This document shows, piece by piece, positions 1 to 7,945 of a stretch of DNA of 64,000 nt; the stretch's first letter is position 1, and the number at the start of each line of letters is the position of its first letter. Location: the NCBI GenBank assembly GCA_963833655.1, contig CAWHYL010000004.1, forward strand, positions 930,001 to 994,000. The letters run 5' to 3'. Origin of the DNA: 3-1-20CM-4-69-9 sp963833655 (GTDB taxonomy: Bacteria; Actinomycetota; Thermoleophilia; Gaiellales; Gaiellaceae). The position numbers were made by a program, and so were the translations under genes. Under the pieces are notes generated by a model. That model saw only the letters and a program-made list of their open reading frames with translations. It was not told the origin of the DNA and did not search any database.

Positions 1-1344
1 CGACGCGAACGCGACTTCCGCATCCCTTCCGACTTCGACATCGACGTGTACCGCGGTCGCCCGCCGTGGCAGATCGGCGACCTCGTCGGCGAGGCGCGGA
101 TCGAGCTGGCCGGGGACACGGCCTGGTGGGTCGAGCGCGCCTTCGGCGGCGCCGGCGTGCTCGAGGACGGCGTCTTCGTCACGGATTACTCGTCGCTCCC
201 CCAGCTCGCATCGTGGATCCTGCGCCAGGACGGTCGCGCGATCCCGCTCGAGCCCGACGAGCTGCGGCGCGAGGTCGCCCAGGCGCTGCGCGACGTGCGT
301 GCCAGGCACGAGACAGGTCCGCCGGAGCTGGCAGCGCCGGCGCCGCCGCCACGGGAGGACGCTGTGGGCGAACGGCCCGCCGGCCCGGTGGTGCCCGAGC
401 GCTTCGCAGTGCTGCAGGCGTTGCTCGCGTACCTGCTCGCAGCCTGCGGCGAGGGACACGACGCCGTCATTCCGGCGCATGAGATCGTTGAGCGCTTCCA
501 CATCCCGGAGGATGAGCTCGAGGATCACCTCCAGCTCCTGAACCTCGTCAACTTCGGCGGGGGCTGCTACACGATCTACGCCGCGCTGGAGGGCGACAGC
601 GTCCACGTCGACAAGGAGCTTTACGGCGACACGTTCAGGCTCGCGCCGCGCCTGACACCGCTCGAAGCGCGAGCGATCCGCCTCGCGCTCGAGTTCGTCG
701 GCCCGATGATCGCCGCCGACGCGCACACACCGCTCGACCGCGTCCGCAAGAAGCTCGAGGAGACGTTCGGCCAGTTCGAGCTCACGCAGACCCCGCAGCC
801 GCGCACAGGGGACGCCGAAGCGGACCTCGTCGCAACGTTGACGGAAGGGATTCGCGAGCGCCGGCTCGTCGCAATCGAGTACCAGAAGGAAGGCGAGCAG
901 ACGTGGTCACAGCGGCTGGTCGAGCCGTACTCGCTCGAGCGCGAGCTGCCGAACTGGCGCGTGCACACCTGGGACCGCACTCGCGACGCGGAGCGCAGCT
1001 TCCGGCTCGATCGGATGCGCAGCGCGAAGGTCACGGACGAGGGGTTCGACCCGCGGCCGGCCTTCGAGCCCCGTGGGCTCCGCGACGCGCGCACCGCCAA
1101 AGTGCTGTACGCGAAGGGCGTCGCCGCGCGCTGGGCGGCCGAGCGCGGCGCCACGCTGCTGAAAGACGGAACGGCGCTCGCGGAGATGCCCGTCGGGAGC
1201 CAGGAATGGCTGATCGGCGAGGTCCTCTCGCACCGCGGCGAAGCGATTCTGCTGGAGCCCGAGGAGATGCGCGAGGCACTCGCTGCGCGCGCGCGCGAGC
1301 TCGCGAACGAGCTCGGCGTCGCCCGGCTTCGCGCGCGCGCCTAG
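1..1344 (+). CDS. Fused PafB-PafC-like WYL-domain transcriptional regulator (5' truncated)
   Basis: The frame is open from base 1, so the N-terminus lies outside the window. The visible part begins in the C-terminal (WCX) extension of a first WYL unit, with the stretch VDV-like strands followed by WWVERAFGG. A charged, Ala/Pro-rich linker follows. A second unit then has an atypical helix-turn-helix (around AHEIVERFHIPEDELEDHL), a WYL domain starting at RRLVAIEY, and another WCX tail. In Actinobacteria PafB and PafC act together as an activator of the LexA-independent DNA damage response, and fused PafBC proteins are known in some lineages. The linker contains one copy of the dispersed 23-bp repeat, read as ARHETGP. 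The stop codon shares CTAG with the convergent kinase. Assignment to PafBC rather than another double-WYL regulator is an inference from the layout. Confidence 0.75.
   Translation, partial: RRERDFRIPSDFDIDVYRGRPPWQIGDLVGEARIELAGDTAWWVERAFGGAGVLEDGVFVTDYSSLPQLASWILRQDGRAIPLEPDELRREVAQALRDVRARHETGPPELAAPAPPPREDAVGERPAGPVVPERFAVLQALLAYLLAACGEGHDAVIPAHEIVERFHIPEDELEDHLQLLNLVNFGGGCYTIYAALEGDSVHVDKELYGDTFRLAPRLTPLEARAIRLALEFVGPMIAADAHTPLDRVRKKLEETFGQFELTQTPQPRTGDAEADLVATLTEGIRERRLVAIEYQKEGEQTWSQRLVEPYSLERELPNWRVHTWDRTRDAERSFRLDRMRSAKVTDEGFDPRPAFEPRGLRDARTAKVLYAKGVAARWAAERGATLLKDGTALAEMPVGSQEWLIGEVLSHRGEAILLEPEEMREALAARARELANELGVARLRARA
299..320 (+). repeat. Dispersed 23-bp repeat, copy 1
   Basis: Near full-length copy (22 bases) of the dispersed element: core GTGCCAGGCAC, then GAGAC, AG, GTCC. 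It lies in the linker of the WYL protein and is read as ARHETGP. Confidence 0.75.
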
Positions 1345-3089
1345 TCGACCGGCAGCTCGAGGCGGAAGACGGAGCCGCGCTGCGGCACCGATTGCACCGC
1401 GAGCGAGCCGCCGTGCGCCTCGGCGATCGACCTTGCGATGAACAGCCCGAGACCCGTCCCGGGCTTCGCGCTTCCGCCGCTCGACCGGCCGAACTTCTGA
1501 AAGATCAGGTCGTGGTCCTCCGGCGCGATCCCCGGCCCCTCGTCGACGAAGTCGATGAGAACGTGCCCGTCATCTGCTGACGCACGTACCCGGACCCGAT
1601 CCCCCGCCGACGAGTACTTGACCGCGTTGTCGACAAGGTTCTGGATCACCTGGCGTAACCGCTCGCGGTCGCCGCGGATGCTCGGCAGCGCCGCGACCTC
1701 CGTCGTCAGCGCGACCTCGTCCTGCGCAAGCTCGGCCGCCGCGACGACGTCCCGCAGGAGCTCGGCGAGGTCGACGTCGCTGAATGTGAAGCTGAACATC
1801 CCGGCTTCAATGCGCGACGTGTCGAGGACATCATCGATCAGCGTCGCGAGGCGGGAGGTCTCGTCGCCGATGAGGCCGAGGAACGACTCGCGCTGCTCCG
1901 GTATCAGCTCGCGCCAGCGGCCCTGCAAGGTCCGCGCGGCACCGATGACGGCGGCCATCGGGCTCCGCAGCTCATGCGAGACCAGTGAGACGAAGTCCGC
2001 CCGCAGCGCGGACAGGCGTCGCAGCTCGTCGGCTGTGTGGCGCTCCGCCTCGTAGGCGCGGATGTTCTGCACCGCGGTCGCAACGAGGCGCCCGAGCAGC
2101 GAAACGAGCTCGAGCTCGGTCGGCATGAACGCGTGCTCCTCGGAGCGCACCAGACCAAGCATCCCGATCGTTTTCGGCCCGACCTGCAGCGGCGCGAGGA
2201 CACGGCTGCGCAGTCCGAGGCCCAGTAGCTCCTCCTCTTCGGGGAAGGCCGGCGGATCCATCGAGCCGCGGTAGACGAGCTTCCCCGCGAGCACCTCCTC
2301 GAGGACCGAGCCCTCGACCGGTCGCGCCGAGCCCGGGGGAAACACGCGGTCGGTTCCGCGTCCCGCGACCGCCATCACTTCGGCACGCCCGCCTTCGACG
2401 AGGACGAGCGTCACACGTTCGAACGGCAGCAGGCCGCGCAGCTCGCGGCTGAACGCGCCGAACGCCTGATCGAGGTCGAGCGACGACGCGAGCGCGCGCG
2501 CGCAGCGGTTCGCTGCCTCGAGGACGTCGACGCGCCGGCCCAGCGCGTCGCGCAACGCCTCGGCCTCGCGCGCACGCGCTTCCGCCACTGCCGCCTCGTG
2601 CGCCAGGCAATTCACGAGCCAGCCGACAATCGCGCCGGTGATCAGGAAGACACCGAACGGGAAGGTGACGCGATCCCACGAGAAGTTCGGATGGCCGACG
2701 AACTCGTGGGCGCGCCACCACTCCGCGAACGCCAGATACGGGAACAGCACGACCGGCAGCAGCACCGCGCCGACGAGCCCGTAGCGGAGCGCCGCCTCGA
2801 CGACGACAAAGATCAGCGCCCACCGTGTCGGGCTGCCGTACTCGAAGGAGTAGATCGTCGCGTACGCAGCGATCACGCACGTGTCGAAGGCGAGCGCGAC
2901 GACTCCGACCACTCGCGTGTCCGCGCGCTTGCTCGCCACGAACAGGATCAGCGCGCCGCCGGCAAAGACACCCGTCGTGATCCAGGCGTAGTCCTCGTAG
3001 CGCGGCGGATAGCCCTCGGTGAGGAAAGCCACCTCGACCACACCGAACAGCACTGCAACGAGCCGGACGCGCGCGATCCACACTTCCAT
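1341..3089 (-). CDS. Membrane-bound GAF-domain sensor histidine kinase
   Basis: A 582-residue kinase. The first ~190 residues carry about five or six hydrophobic segments, followed by a short coiled coil (EARAREAEALRDALGRR) and a GAF domain. The dimerisation/phosphoacceptor helix has SLVSHELRSPM (His near residue 370). The ATPase domain has an N box (LVDNAVKYS), a G1 box (DEGPGI) and a G2 box (GTGLGLFIARS). The ATG at 3089 is chosen because it lies just before the first membrane helix; the open frame extends further upstream but into the end of queG. No response regulator is adjacent, so its partner is unknown. The signal is probably sensed by the membrane or GAF part. Its stop overlaps the convergent WYL gene at CTAG. 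Confidence 0.85.
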   Translation of the reverse strand: MEVWIARVRLVAVLFGVVEVAFLTEGYPPRYEDYAWITTGVFAGGALILFVASKRADTRVVGVVALAFDTCVIAAYATIYSFEYGSPTRWALIFVVVEAALRYGLVGAVLLPVVLFPYLAFAEWWRAHEFVGHPNFSWDRVTFPFGVFLITGAIVGWLVNCLAHEAAVAEARAREAEALRDALGRRVDVLEAANRCARALASSLDLDQAFGAFSRELRGLLPFERVTLVLVEGGRAEVMAVAGRGTDRVFPPGSARPVEGSVLEEVLAGKLVYRGSMDPPAFPEEEELLGLGLRSRVLAPLQVGPKTIGMLGLVRSEEHAFMPTELELVSLLGRLVATAVQNIRAYEAERHTADELRRLSALRADFVSLVSHELRSPMAAVIGAARTLQGRWRELIPEQRESFLGLIGDETSRLATLIDDVLDTSRIEAGMFSFTFSDVDLAELLRDVVAAAELAQDEVALTTEVAALPSIRGDRERLRQVIQNLVDNAVKYSSAGDRVRVRASADDGHVLIDFVDEGPGIAPEDHDLIFQKFGRSSGGSAKPGTGLGLFIARSIAEAHGGSLAVQSVPQRGSVFRLELPVD

Positions 3090-3117
3090 GTCACGCAGGC
3101 GCGCGACCCGCGGACTG

Positions 3118-4116
3118 TCAGACGTCACGGCGCTCCGCGATCTGCCGCACGGCCCACAGCGCGTGCTCGCGCAGGAGTTCGTCGCCGTTCTCGAGGAATG
3201 GCTCCGCGAGCGCCGCATCTTCGGGCTGGCCGACGTTGCCGAGCGCTACGAGCGCGTTGCGACGGAGGTAGCGGACGTCGTTGCGGGGGACGTACAGCCG
3301 GTCATAGCGCTGACGCAGAACGTCGCTCTCCGCCGCGAGCCAGTCGGCGAGCTCCACATGCGCCTCACCGGGCTCCGCGTCGGCCCGGCGCTTCTCGACG
3401 CCACGATTCCACGGGCAGACGTCCTGGCAGATGTCGCAGCCGTAGACCTGGGCACCGAGGTCGACGCGGTACTGCTCGGGAATGGCAGCCGGCGCTTGCG
3501 TCCAGTAGGAAAGACACTTGGTCGCGTCGAGCACCCCGGGCTCGTCGAGCGCGCCCGTCGGGCAGGCATCGATGCAAAGCGTGCATGTTCCGCAGCCCGC
3601 GTCGAGCGGCTTCGTCGCCTCGATCGCCGCGGTGGTCACGAGCGTTCCCAGCACGACCCAGGAGCCGTGCTTCCGCGTGATCAGCAGCGTGTTCTTGCCG
3701 TAGAACCCAACGCCCGAGCGTGACGCTGCCTCGCGGTCGACATGCTGGTTCGCATCGACGAGGACGCGATACTCCCCGCCGAGCCGAAGGCCGAGCGCAT
3801 CGAGCCGCTCGCGCAGGATCGCATAACCGTCGTGCCACGTGTAGCGCGGCAGGCGCCCCTCCCCCCGGTCGAGCGGCGGCTCGGGTGCGTAGTAGCAGTG
3901 CGCGGCGGAGACGACCGTGGAGGCGCCGGGCAGGAGCTTCTCGGGATGACACGACACCTCCGGCTGAGCCATCGTGAAGCGCATGTCGGCGAACAGGCCG
4001 CGCGCCTTCCGCTCGCGGATGTCACGCTCAGTCTGATCGTATGCGGAGGCAGGAGCCGCGCCGACGACGTCGAGCCCGAGCTCCTGCGCATGCCGCTCCA
4101 GCTCGGCGGCGGTCAT
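3118..4116 (-). CDS. queG: Epoxyqueuosine reductase QueG
   Basis: This 332-residue protein reduces epoxyqueuosine to queuosine in tRNA, the last step of the pathway, using a corrinoid and two 4Fe-4S clusters. The ferredoxin-like centre is clear: CGTCTLCIDACPTGAL, a further Cys in DATKCLSYW, then GCDICQDVCPWNRG. The C-terminus has a HEAT-like repeat (YLRRNALVALGNVG) typical of QueG. Length fits the family. The gene is 28 bases upstream of the histidine kinase in the same direction, so they may be co-transcribed, although no functional link is obvious. A CAAAAT box ends 7 bases before the ATG. The start faces the divergent MDR gene 17 bases away. Other queuosine genes are not in the window. Confidence 0.93.
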   Translation of the reverse strand: MTAAELERHAQELGLDVVGAAPASAYDQTERDIRERKARGLFADMRFTMAQPEVSCHPEKLLPGASTVVSAAHCYYAPEPPLDRGEGRLPRYTWHDGYAILRERLDALGLRLGGEYRVLVDANQHVDREAASRSGVGFYGKNTLLITRKHGSWVVLGTLVTTAAIEATKPLDAGCGTCTLCIDACPTGALDEPGVLDATKCLSYWTQAPAAIPEQYRVDLGAQVYGCDICQDVCPWNRGVEKRRADAEPGEAHVELADWLAAESDVLRQRYDRLYVPRNDVRYLRRNALVALGNVGQPEDAALAEPFLENGDELLREHALWAVRQIAERRDV

Positions 4117-4133
4117 GTGGGAGATTTTGCCGC

Positions 4134-5111
4134 GTGAAAGCGATTCGAATCCACGAAGACGGCGGCCCTGACGTCCTCCGCTACGAGGACGCCCCGGAGC
4201 CGGTGCCAGGCACGGGACAGGTCCTCATCGACCTTCGGGCCGCCTCCCTCAACCATCTGGACGTGTGGGTGAGGAAGGGGCTGCCGTCTGTGCCGAAGCC
4301 GCGGATCCTCGGAGCGGACGGCGCCGGCGTCGTCGTCTCCGGCGCCGGCTTCGTGCCAGGCGAGCGCGTCGTGATCAACCCAGGCCTCGACCACGGCGAC
4401 GGGAGGATCACCGTCGTCGGGGAGCACATAGACGGAACCCACGCGGAGCGAATCGCGCTGCCTGCGGAGCAGGTGTACCGCATTCCCGACACGCTCGAGT
4501 TCGAGACCGCTGCCGCGTTCCCGCTCGTCTTCGAGACTGCCTACCGGATGCTCGTCACCAGGGCGGGCCTGCGGGAGAACGAGTGGGTGCTCGCCTGGGG
4601 CATCGGCAGCGGCGTCTCGACGGCGTCACTCGCGATCGCGAAGGCGCTCGGCGCGCGCGTGATCGTCACCTCCGGCAGCGAGGCAAAGCTCGAGCGCGCG
4701 CGGGAGCTCGGCGCGGACGCGGCCCTCAACCACGACACCGATGACGTGCCTGGCACCGTGAAGGAGATCACGTCGGGCGGCGCCCACGTCGTCGTCGACC
4801 ACGTCGGCGCCGCTACCTGGCAGCGGTCGCTCGCCGCCGCGCGCGCGGACGGCCGGATCTGCGTCTGCGGCGCGACGAGCGGGCCGAACCCGCCCGCTCA
4901 GCTCCACCGCATCTGGTGGAAGCAGCTGACGATCTACGGCTCGACGATGGGCTCGCGCGCGGACTTCGAGGCGGTGTTCGAACTGGTCACCTCGGGCCGC
5001 GTGGTGCCAGTCATCGATCATGTCTTTCCGCTGGCGGAAGCCGCAGCCGCCCACGAGCGGCTCGAGGCGGGCGAGCAACTCGGCAAGATCGTGCTGCGGA
5101 TTCCCGGCTAG
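4134..5111 (+). CDS. MDR-superfamily oxidoreductase lacking the structural zinc loop
   Basis: A 325-residue medium-chain dehydrogenase/reductase. The N-terminal GroES-like fold has GADGAGVV where zinc enzymes have GHE. The nucleotide-binding part has GIGSGVSTASLAIAKALGARVIVTSGS, a slightly altered GxGxxG Rossmann motif. The usual four-cysteine structural zinc loop is gone: the chain runs from VINPGLDHGDG straight to ITVVGEHIDG. Catalytic zinc ligands are also absent, so a quinone reductase or enoyl reductase-type activity with NAD(P)H is more likely than alcohol dehydrogenase. The GTG start is chosen because homologues begin MKAIRI-like; longer frames overlap queG. Two matches to the dispersed repeat core lie in this gene (VPGTGQVL and VPGTV). 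Confidence 0.8.
   Translation: MKAIRIHEDGGPDVLRYEDAPEPVPGTGQVLIDLRAASLNHLDVWVRKGLPSVPKPRILGADGAGVVVSGAGFVPGERVVINPGLDHGDGRITVVGEHIDGTHAERIALPAEQVYRIPDTLEFETAAAFPLVFETAYRMLVTRAGLRENEWVLAWGIGSGVSTASLAIAKALGARVIVTSGSEAKLERARELGADAALNHDTDDVPGTVKEITSGGAHVVVDHVGAATWQRSLAAARADGRICVCGATSGPNPPAQLHRIWWKQLTIYGSTMGSRADFEAVFELVTSGRVVPVIDHVFPLAEAAAAHERLEAGEQLGKIVLRIPG
4202..4224 (+). repeat. Dispersed 23-bp repeat, copy 2
   Basis: Full-length copy with one difference in the middle (GGGAC instead of GAGAC). It is read as VPGTGQVL near the N-terminus of the MDR oxidoreductase, a place where such enzymes often have PGPGEV, so chance similarity contributes here. Confidence 0.55.
4746..4757. repeat. Dispersed repeat core only
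   Basis: Only the 12-base core GTGCCTGGCACC is present, inside the MDR oxidoreductase (read VPGT). Confidence 0.4.
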
Positions 5112-5624
5112 CTAGCGGCTCGAGACCCGCGCTGTGCTGAGGAACCACTTCGCGGTGCCGCCGTTCTCGCGCCGCTCGACCTTCCCCTGAAGCTGGAGCC
5201 GACGAAGCTGCGCACCGATTCGCAGCGGGAGGTTCTGCACGAGCGGGGCCCTGTCGCCGAAGACTTCCTGCCCCACCTCGGCCGCCGTTGCACCGTCGTC
5301 GGCGCCGATACGGCGCAATGCGCTGAGCACCGTCTCGGTGCTCAGCGCCTCGGGCACGTGGATCGCGACGTCGGAGCCGACGACGCGCCAACCGCGAGCG
5401 CGGAGCTCGCGCGTCAGCGACTCGAGTGCGGCGCGCGCCGCTGCGCCGCCGTGCGGCGCCTTGTTCCCGTGCCGCCACGTCCACGTGCGAAACCGTGGCG
5501 AGCACAGGAGTGCGGTGCTCGCGTCGCCGTTGTCTGCGTAGTAGCAACCGGTGACGTACCCCTGCCAGTACGAGAGCCGGCAAACGGGTGCATCAGGGCG
5601 ATCGTTGTCGGGTTCGCGGCGCAT
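5112..5624 (-). CDS. Hypothetical protein with possible winged-helix C-terminus
   Basis: A 170-residue soluble protein that I do not recognise. The N-terminal third is rich in aromatic residues (YWQGYVTGCYYADNGD). The middle resembles a short alpha/beta segment (LTRELRARGWRVVGSDVAIHV). The last ~80 residues look like a small winged-helix unit: TVLSALRRIGADDGATAAEVGQ followed by LRIGAQLRRLQLQGKVERRENGG, the pattern of helix-turn-helix plus beta wing. It ends on the base next to the convergent MDR stop codon. The ~150 bases between it and the DUF59 gene hold nothing I can name. It could be a regulator, but there is no operon context to support that. Confidence 0.6.
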   Translation of the reverse strand: MRREPDNDRPDAPVCRLSYWQGYVTGCYYADNGDASTALLCSPRFRTWTWRHGNKAPHGGAAARAALESLTRELRARGWRVVGSDVAIHVPEALSTETVLSALRRIGADDGATAAEVGQEVFGDRAPLVQNLPLRIGAQLRRLQLQGKVERRENGGTAKWFLSTARVSSR

Positions 5625-5772
5625 CCACCTGCTCTGGAGGCGTCAGTTGGAACCGGTTGCCCGAGCGCCGCACGTCTCAGGGCCGAATCGGCGGCACCCC
5701 CAGATGCTTCTGAGGCTCTCACACCGCAGCGAAGCCTGCAACTGGCCGATGTATCAGATTCGACGCTGCGCC

Positions 5773-6072
5773 TCAGCCGATGCCGAGGATGAACTTCGCG
5801 TCGTCGGACATCCGCTCGGGGGTCCACGGCGGATCCCACGTGAGCTCGATGTCGACATCCTCGACGCCTGGAACCTCGCGGGCGACGCGGTTGATGTCCT
5901 CCTGGATCATCGGCCCGGCCGGACAGCCCATCGAGGTCAGACTGTGGGTCACCTTGACCGTGCGGCCGGCGACCTCCACGTCGTAGAGCAGTCCGAGCTC
6001 CACGATGTCCATCCCGAGCTCGGGATCCTCGACCTGTCGCAGCGCCTCGTAGACCTCGTCACGCGTCGGCAT
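5773..6072 (-). CDS. MIP18/DUF59-family iron-sulfur assembly factor (SufT/PaaD-like)
   Basis: A 99-residue protein matching the MIP18 (DUF59) family over its full length: the start VYEALRQVEDPELGMDIVELGL and the hallmark cysteine in TSMGCPAGPMI are both clear, followed by IELTWDPPWTPERMSDDAK, as in SufT-like proteins. The family helps to mature Fe-S proteins. Here it stands alone and not beside a suf or paa operon, so its client is unknown. A TACACT box 8 bases before the ATG suggests a leaderless transcript. Confidence 0.88.
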   Translation of the reverse strand: MPTRDEVYEALRQVEDPELGMDIVELGLLYDVEVAGRTVKVTHSLTSMGCPAGPMIQEDINRVAREVPGVEDVDIELTWDPPWTPERMSDDAKFILGIG

Positions 6073-6080
6073 CTAGCTCG

Positions 6081-6086
6081 AGTGTA
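6081..6086 (-). promoter_or_regulatory. TACACT -10 box of leaderless DUF59 gene
   Basis: On the minus strand TACACT is followed by 8 bases and then the ATG, with no Shine-Dalgarno sequence between. This spacing would place the transcript start at or next to the initiation codon. Confidence 0.5.
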
Positions 6087-6100
6087 ACGAGCCGAGCTGT

Positions 6101-6877
6101 TCAGCCGTTCGGCGCCGTCACGGTGAACGACGAGTTCACGATCACGCGCCCGCTCCCACCGTTCCGGGGAACGGCCGTGACCGTCCAGCGGTAGCGGCCC
6201 GGTGCGAAGCTGAATCGGGCCGGGAGCGCGACCCGTGGCGCGCCGGCGCGGATCTTCAGCACCTTGTGGCCGTTCCGGAGGAAACGGACGACATATGCAC
6301 GCGCGCCTGGGACGGCCGCCCAGCTCCACACGCGTGTCGGCACGAACCCGGCGGCATGACGTGCGCGCGGTTGCGACTTCGTCGGCTTCGCCTTCGCCTT
6401 CGCGTTCGCCTTGGGCTTCGCAGCCGTCGTCGCACCGGGCGCGGGCGTGGTCTTCGCGTGCGTCGCCGGCTTGGGCGCCGTCGCTTGACGTTGTGGCGCA
6501 GCGGGCTTCGACGATGCGGACGACGCCGCCGCGGGCTTCTGATGCGTCCGATCGCGAGCCCAAGCGAGGCCTACCACGACGGCGACGGCGAGCAGGGCCG
6601 CCGCCCCGACGACCAGCCGCTTCCGGCCGTTCCGCCGAATCGGCACGGGCGGCCGCAGGCGCGGCGGCGCCACCGGCTCCACGGGCCGGCTGCGGACGTC
6701 GGCCAGGAACTCGTCCCACTCGACCGCGGACGCCCCATTCGGCGTCGCGGGCTCCGACCGACGCGCACGCGGCGGTTCGGGCAGCGCAGGGAGCTGCTCC
6801 CGTGCGAGTGCAGCCTCCTCCGGCGGCGACACGAGAATCAGTTCGGGGCTGAGCGGCTCGGCCGTTCGCTCCGGCAT
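6101..6877 (-). CDS. Single-pass membrane protein with fibronectin-like C-terminal domain
   Basis: A 258-residue protein that I cannot name. Residues 1-85 are Pro/Ala/Arg-rich and probably cytoplasmic. One membrane helix follows (LVVGAAALLAVAVVVGLAWA). A low-complexity Ala/Lys/Pro linker comes next (TAAKPKANAKAKAKPTKS), then a ~90-residue beta-rich domain with VWSWAAVPGARAYVVRFLRNG and FAPGRYRWTVTAVP, the pattern of a fibronectin type III repeat. The linker and external domain suggest a cell-wall-spanning surface protein. The ATG at 6877 is preferred over a TTG seven codons upstream because a TAGCCT box ends 8 bases before it. It follows glpX but appears to have its own promoter. Confidence 0.72.
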   Translation of the reverse strand: MPERTAEPLSPELILVSPPEEAALAREQLPALPEPPRARRSEPATPNGASAVEWDEFLADVRSRPVEPVAPPRLRPPVPIRRNGRKRLVVGAAALLAVAVVVGLAWARDRTHQKPAAASSASSKPAAPQRQATAPKPATHAKTTPAPGATTAAKPKANAKAKAKPTKSQPRARHAAGFVPTRVWSWAAVPGARAYVVRFLRNGHKVLKIRAGAPRVALPARFSFAPGRYRWTVTAVPRNGGSGRVIVNSSFTVTAPNG

Positions 6878-6885
6878 CGGCCCGA

Positions 6886-6891
6886 AGGCTA
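6886..6891 (-). promoter_or_regulatory. TAGCCT -10 box of the fibronectin-like gene
   Basis: TAGCCT on the minus strand, 8 bases before the ATG at 6877. It fits the leaderless pattern seen elsewhere in the window and supports that start. Confidence 0.4.
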
Positions 6892-6913
6892 GCGGCAAGC
6901 GCGGTCGACGGAC

Positions 6914-7945
6914 TTAGTAGCCTAGGAGACGAACTTCCTCGCGCCGCTCACGGGCGAAGAAGTGGATCCCGTCGGTGAAGCGCACCCAGTTGCACCGCGT
7001 GCACATCACGAGCGAGTGCGTGCGCGCGGAGTCGGCGAGAAACCGCACGCCGCGCAGCAGGTCGCCGTTCGAGACGCCGGTCGCGGCGACGATGACCTCG
7101 CCCGGCGCGAGCTCCTCCGTCGTGAAGACACGCGTGGGGTCGTCGATGCCGAGCTCGCGCGCCTGGTCGATCTCCCGGCGCGACGTCGGCCACAGCTGTG
7201 CCTGCACCTCGCCGCCGAGACAGCGCAGCGCCGCCGCCGACATCACCGCCTGGCGCGTGCCCCCGATCCCCACCGCGAGGTGGTCGTTCGTGCCGCGGAT
7301 CGAGGCCGAGATCGACGCCGTTACCGTCCCGTCCTGGATCAGCTTGATCCTCGCGCCCGACGCACGGATGTCCTCGATCAGGTCGTGGTGCCGGGGACGG
7401 TCGAGCACGATGGTCGTGATGTCGTTCGGACGCCGGCCGAACGCATCGGCGATCGCCTGGATGTTCTCCCCCATCGGCCGCAACAGATCGATCGAGCCGC
7501 GCGCGACCGGACCGACTGCGATCTTCCGCATATACATGTCCGGCAGATTGAGCAACGAGTCGCGCTCGCCGACCGCGATCATCGACATCGCGCCGTTCCC
7601 GCCGCGCGCGACGACGCCGCGGCCTTCGAGCGGGTCGAGGGCGACGTCGACCTCCTCGCCGCCCGCCCCGATGCTCCCGCCGACGTGCAGCGGCGACTCC
7701 TCGTCGATCGCGCCGATGACGATGCGGCCGTCGATCGGGAAATCGTCGAGCGCGCGCCGCATGGCGTCGGCGGCATCACGCTCTGCGGCCTCCTGGTCGG
7801 CCCGTCCGAGCCAGCGTGCCGCGGTGAGCGCCGCGCCCTCGGTCACACGGACGTATTGCTCGCAGAGACAGAGGCCGGAACGACGCGCCCGCGCCTCGGC
7901 CGCCTCGGCTGCGGCGGCCGTCGTCTCCTGCGCGGTGTCCGCCAT
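6914..7945 (-). CDS. glpX: Class II fructose-1,6-bisphosphatase GlpX
   Basis: This 343-residue enzyme removes the 1-phosphate of fructose 1,6-bisphosphate in gluconeogenesis. GlpX signatures are present: VIGAIDEESPLHVGG, the metal-binding DPLEGRG, GNGAMSMIAVG, and GVSNGDLLRGVRF near the end. Length matches the family. Its ATG overlaps the stop of the upstream 2-phosphoglycerate kinase by one base (TGATG), so it is translated as the last gene of the four-gene operon. The longer open frame upstream is out of step with kinase coding and is not part of the protein. The operon links hexose phosphate formation with 2-phosphoglycerate use. Confidence 0.93.
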   Translation of the reverse strand: MADTAQETTAAAAEAAEARARRSGLCLCEQYVRVTEGAALTAARWLGRADQEAAERDAADAMRRALDDFPIDGRIVIGAIDEESPLHVGGSIGAGGEEVDVALDPLEGRGVVARGGNGAMSMIAVGERDSLLNLPDMYMRKIAVGPVARGSIDLLRPMGENIQAIADAFGRRPNDITTIVLDRPRHHDLIEDIRASGARIKLIQDGTVTASISASIRGTNDHLAVGIGGTRQAVMSAAALRCLGGEVQAQLWPTSRREIDQARELGIDDPTRVFTTEELAPGEVIVAATGVSNGDLLRGVRFLADSARTHSLVMCTRCNWVRFTDGIHFFARERREEVRLLGY

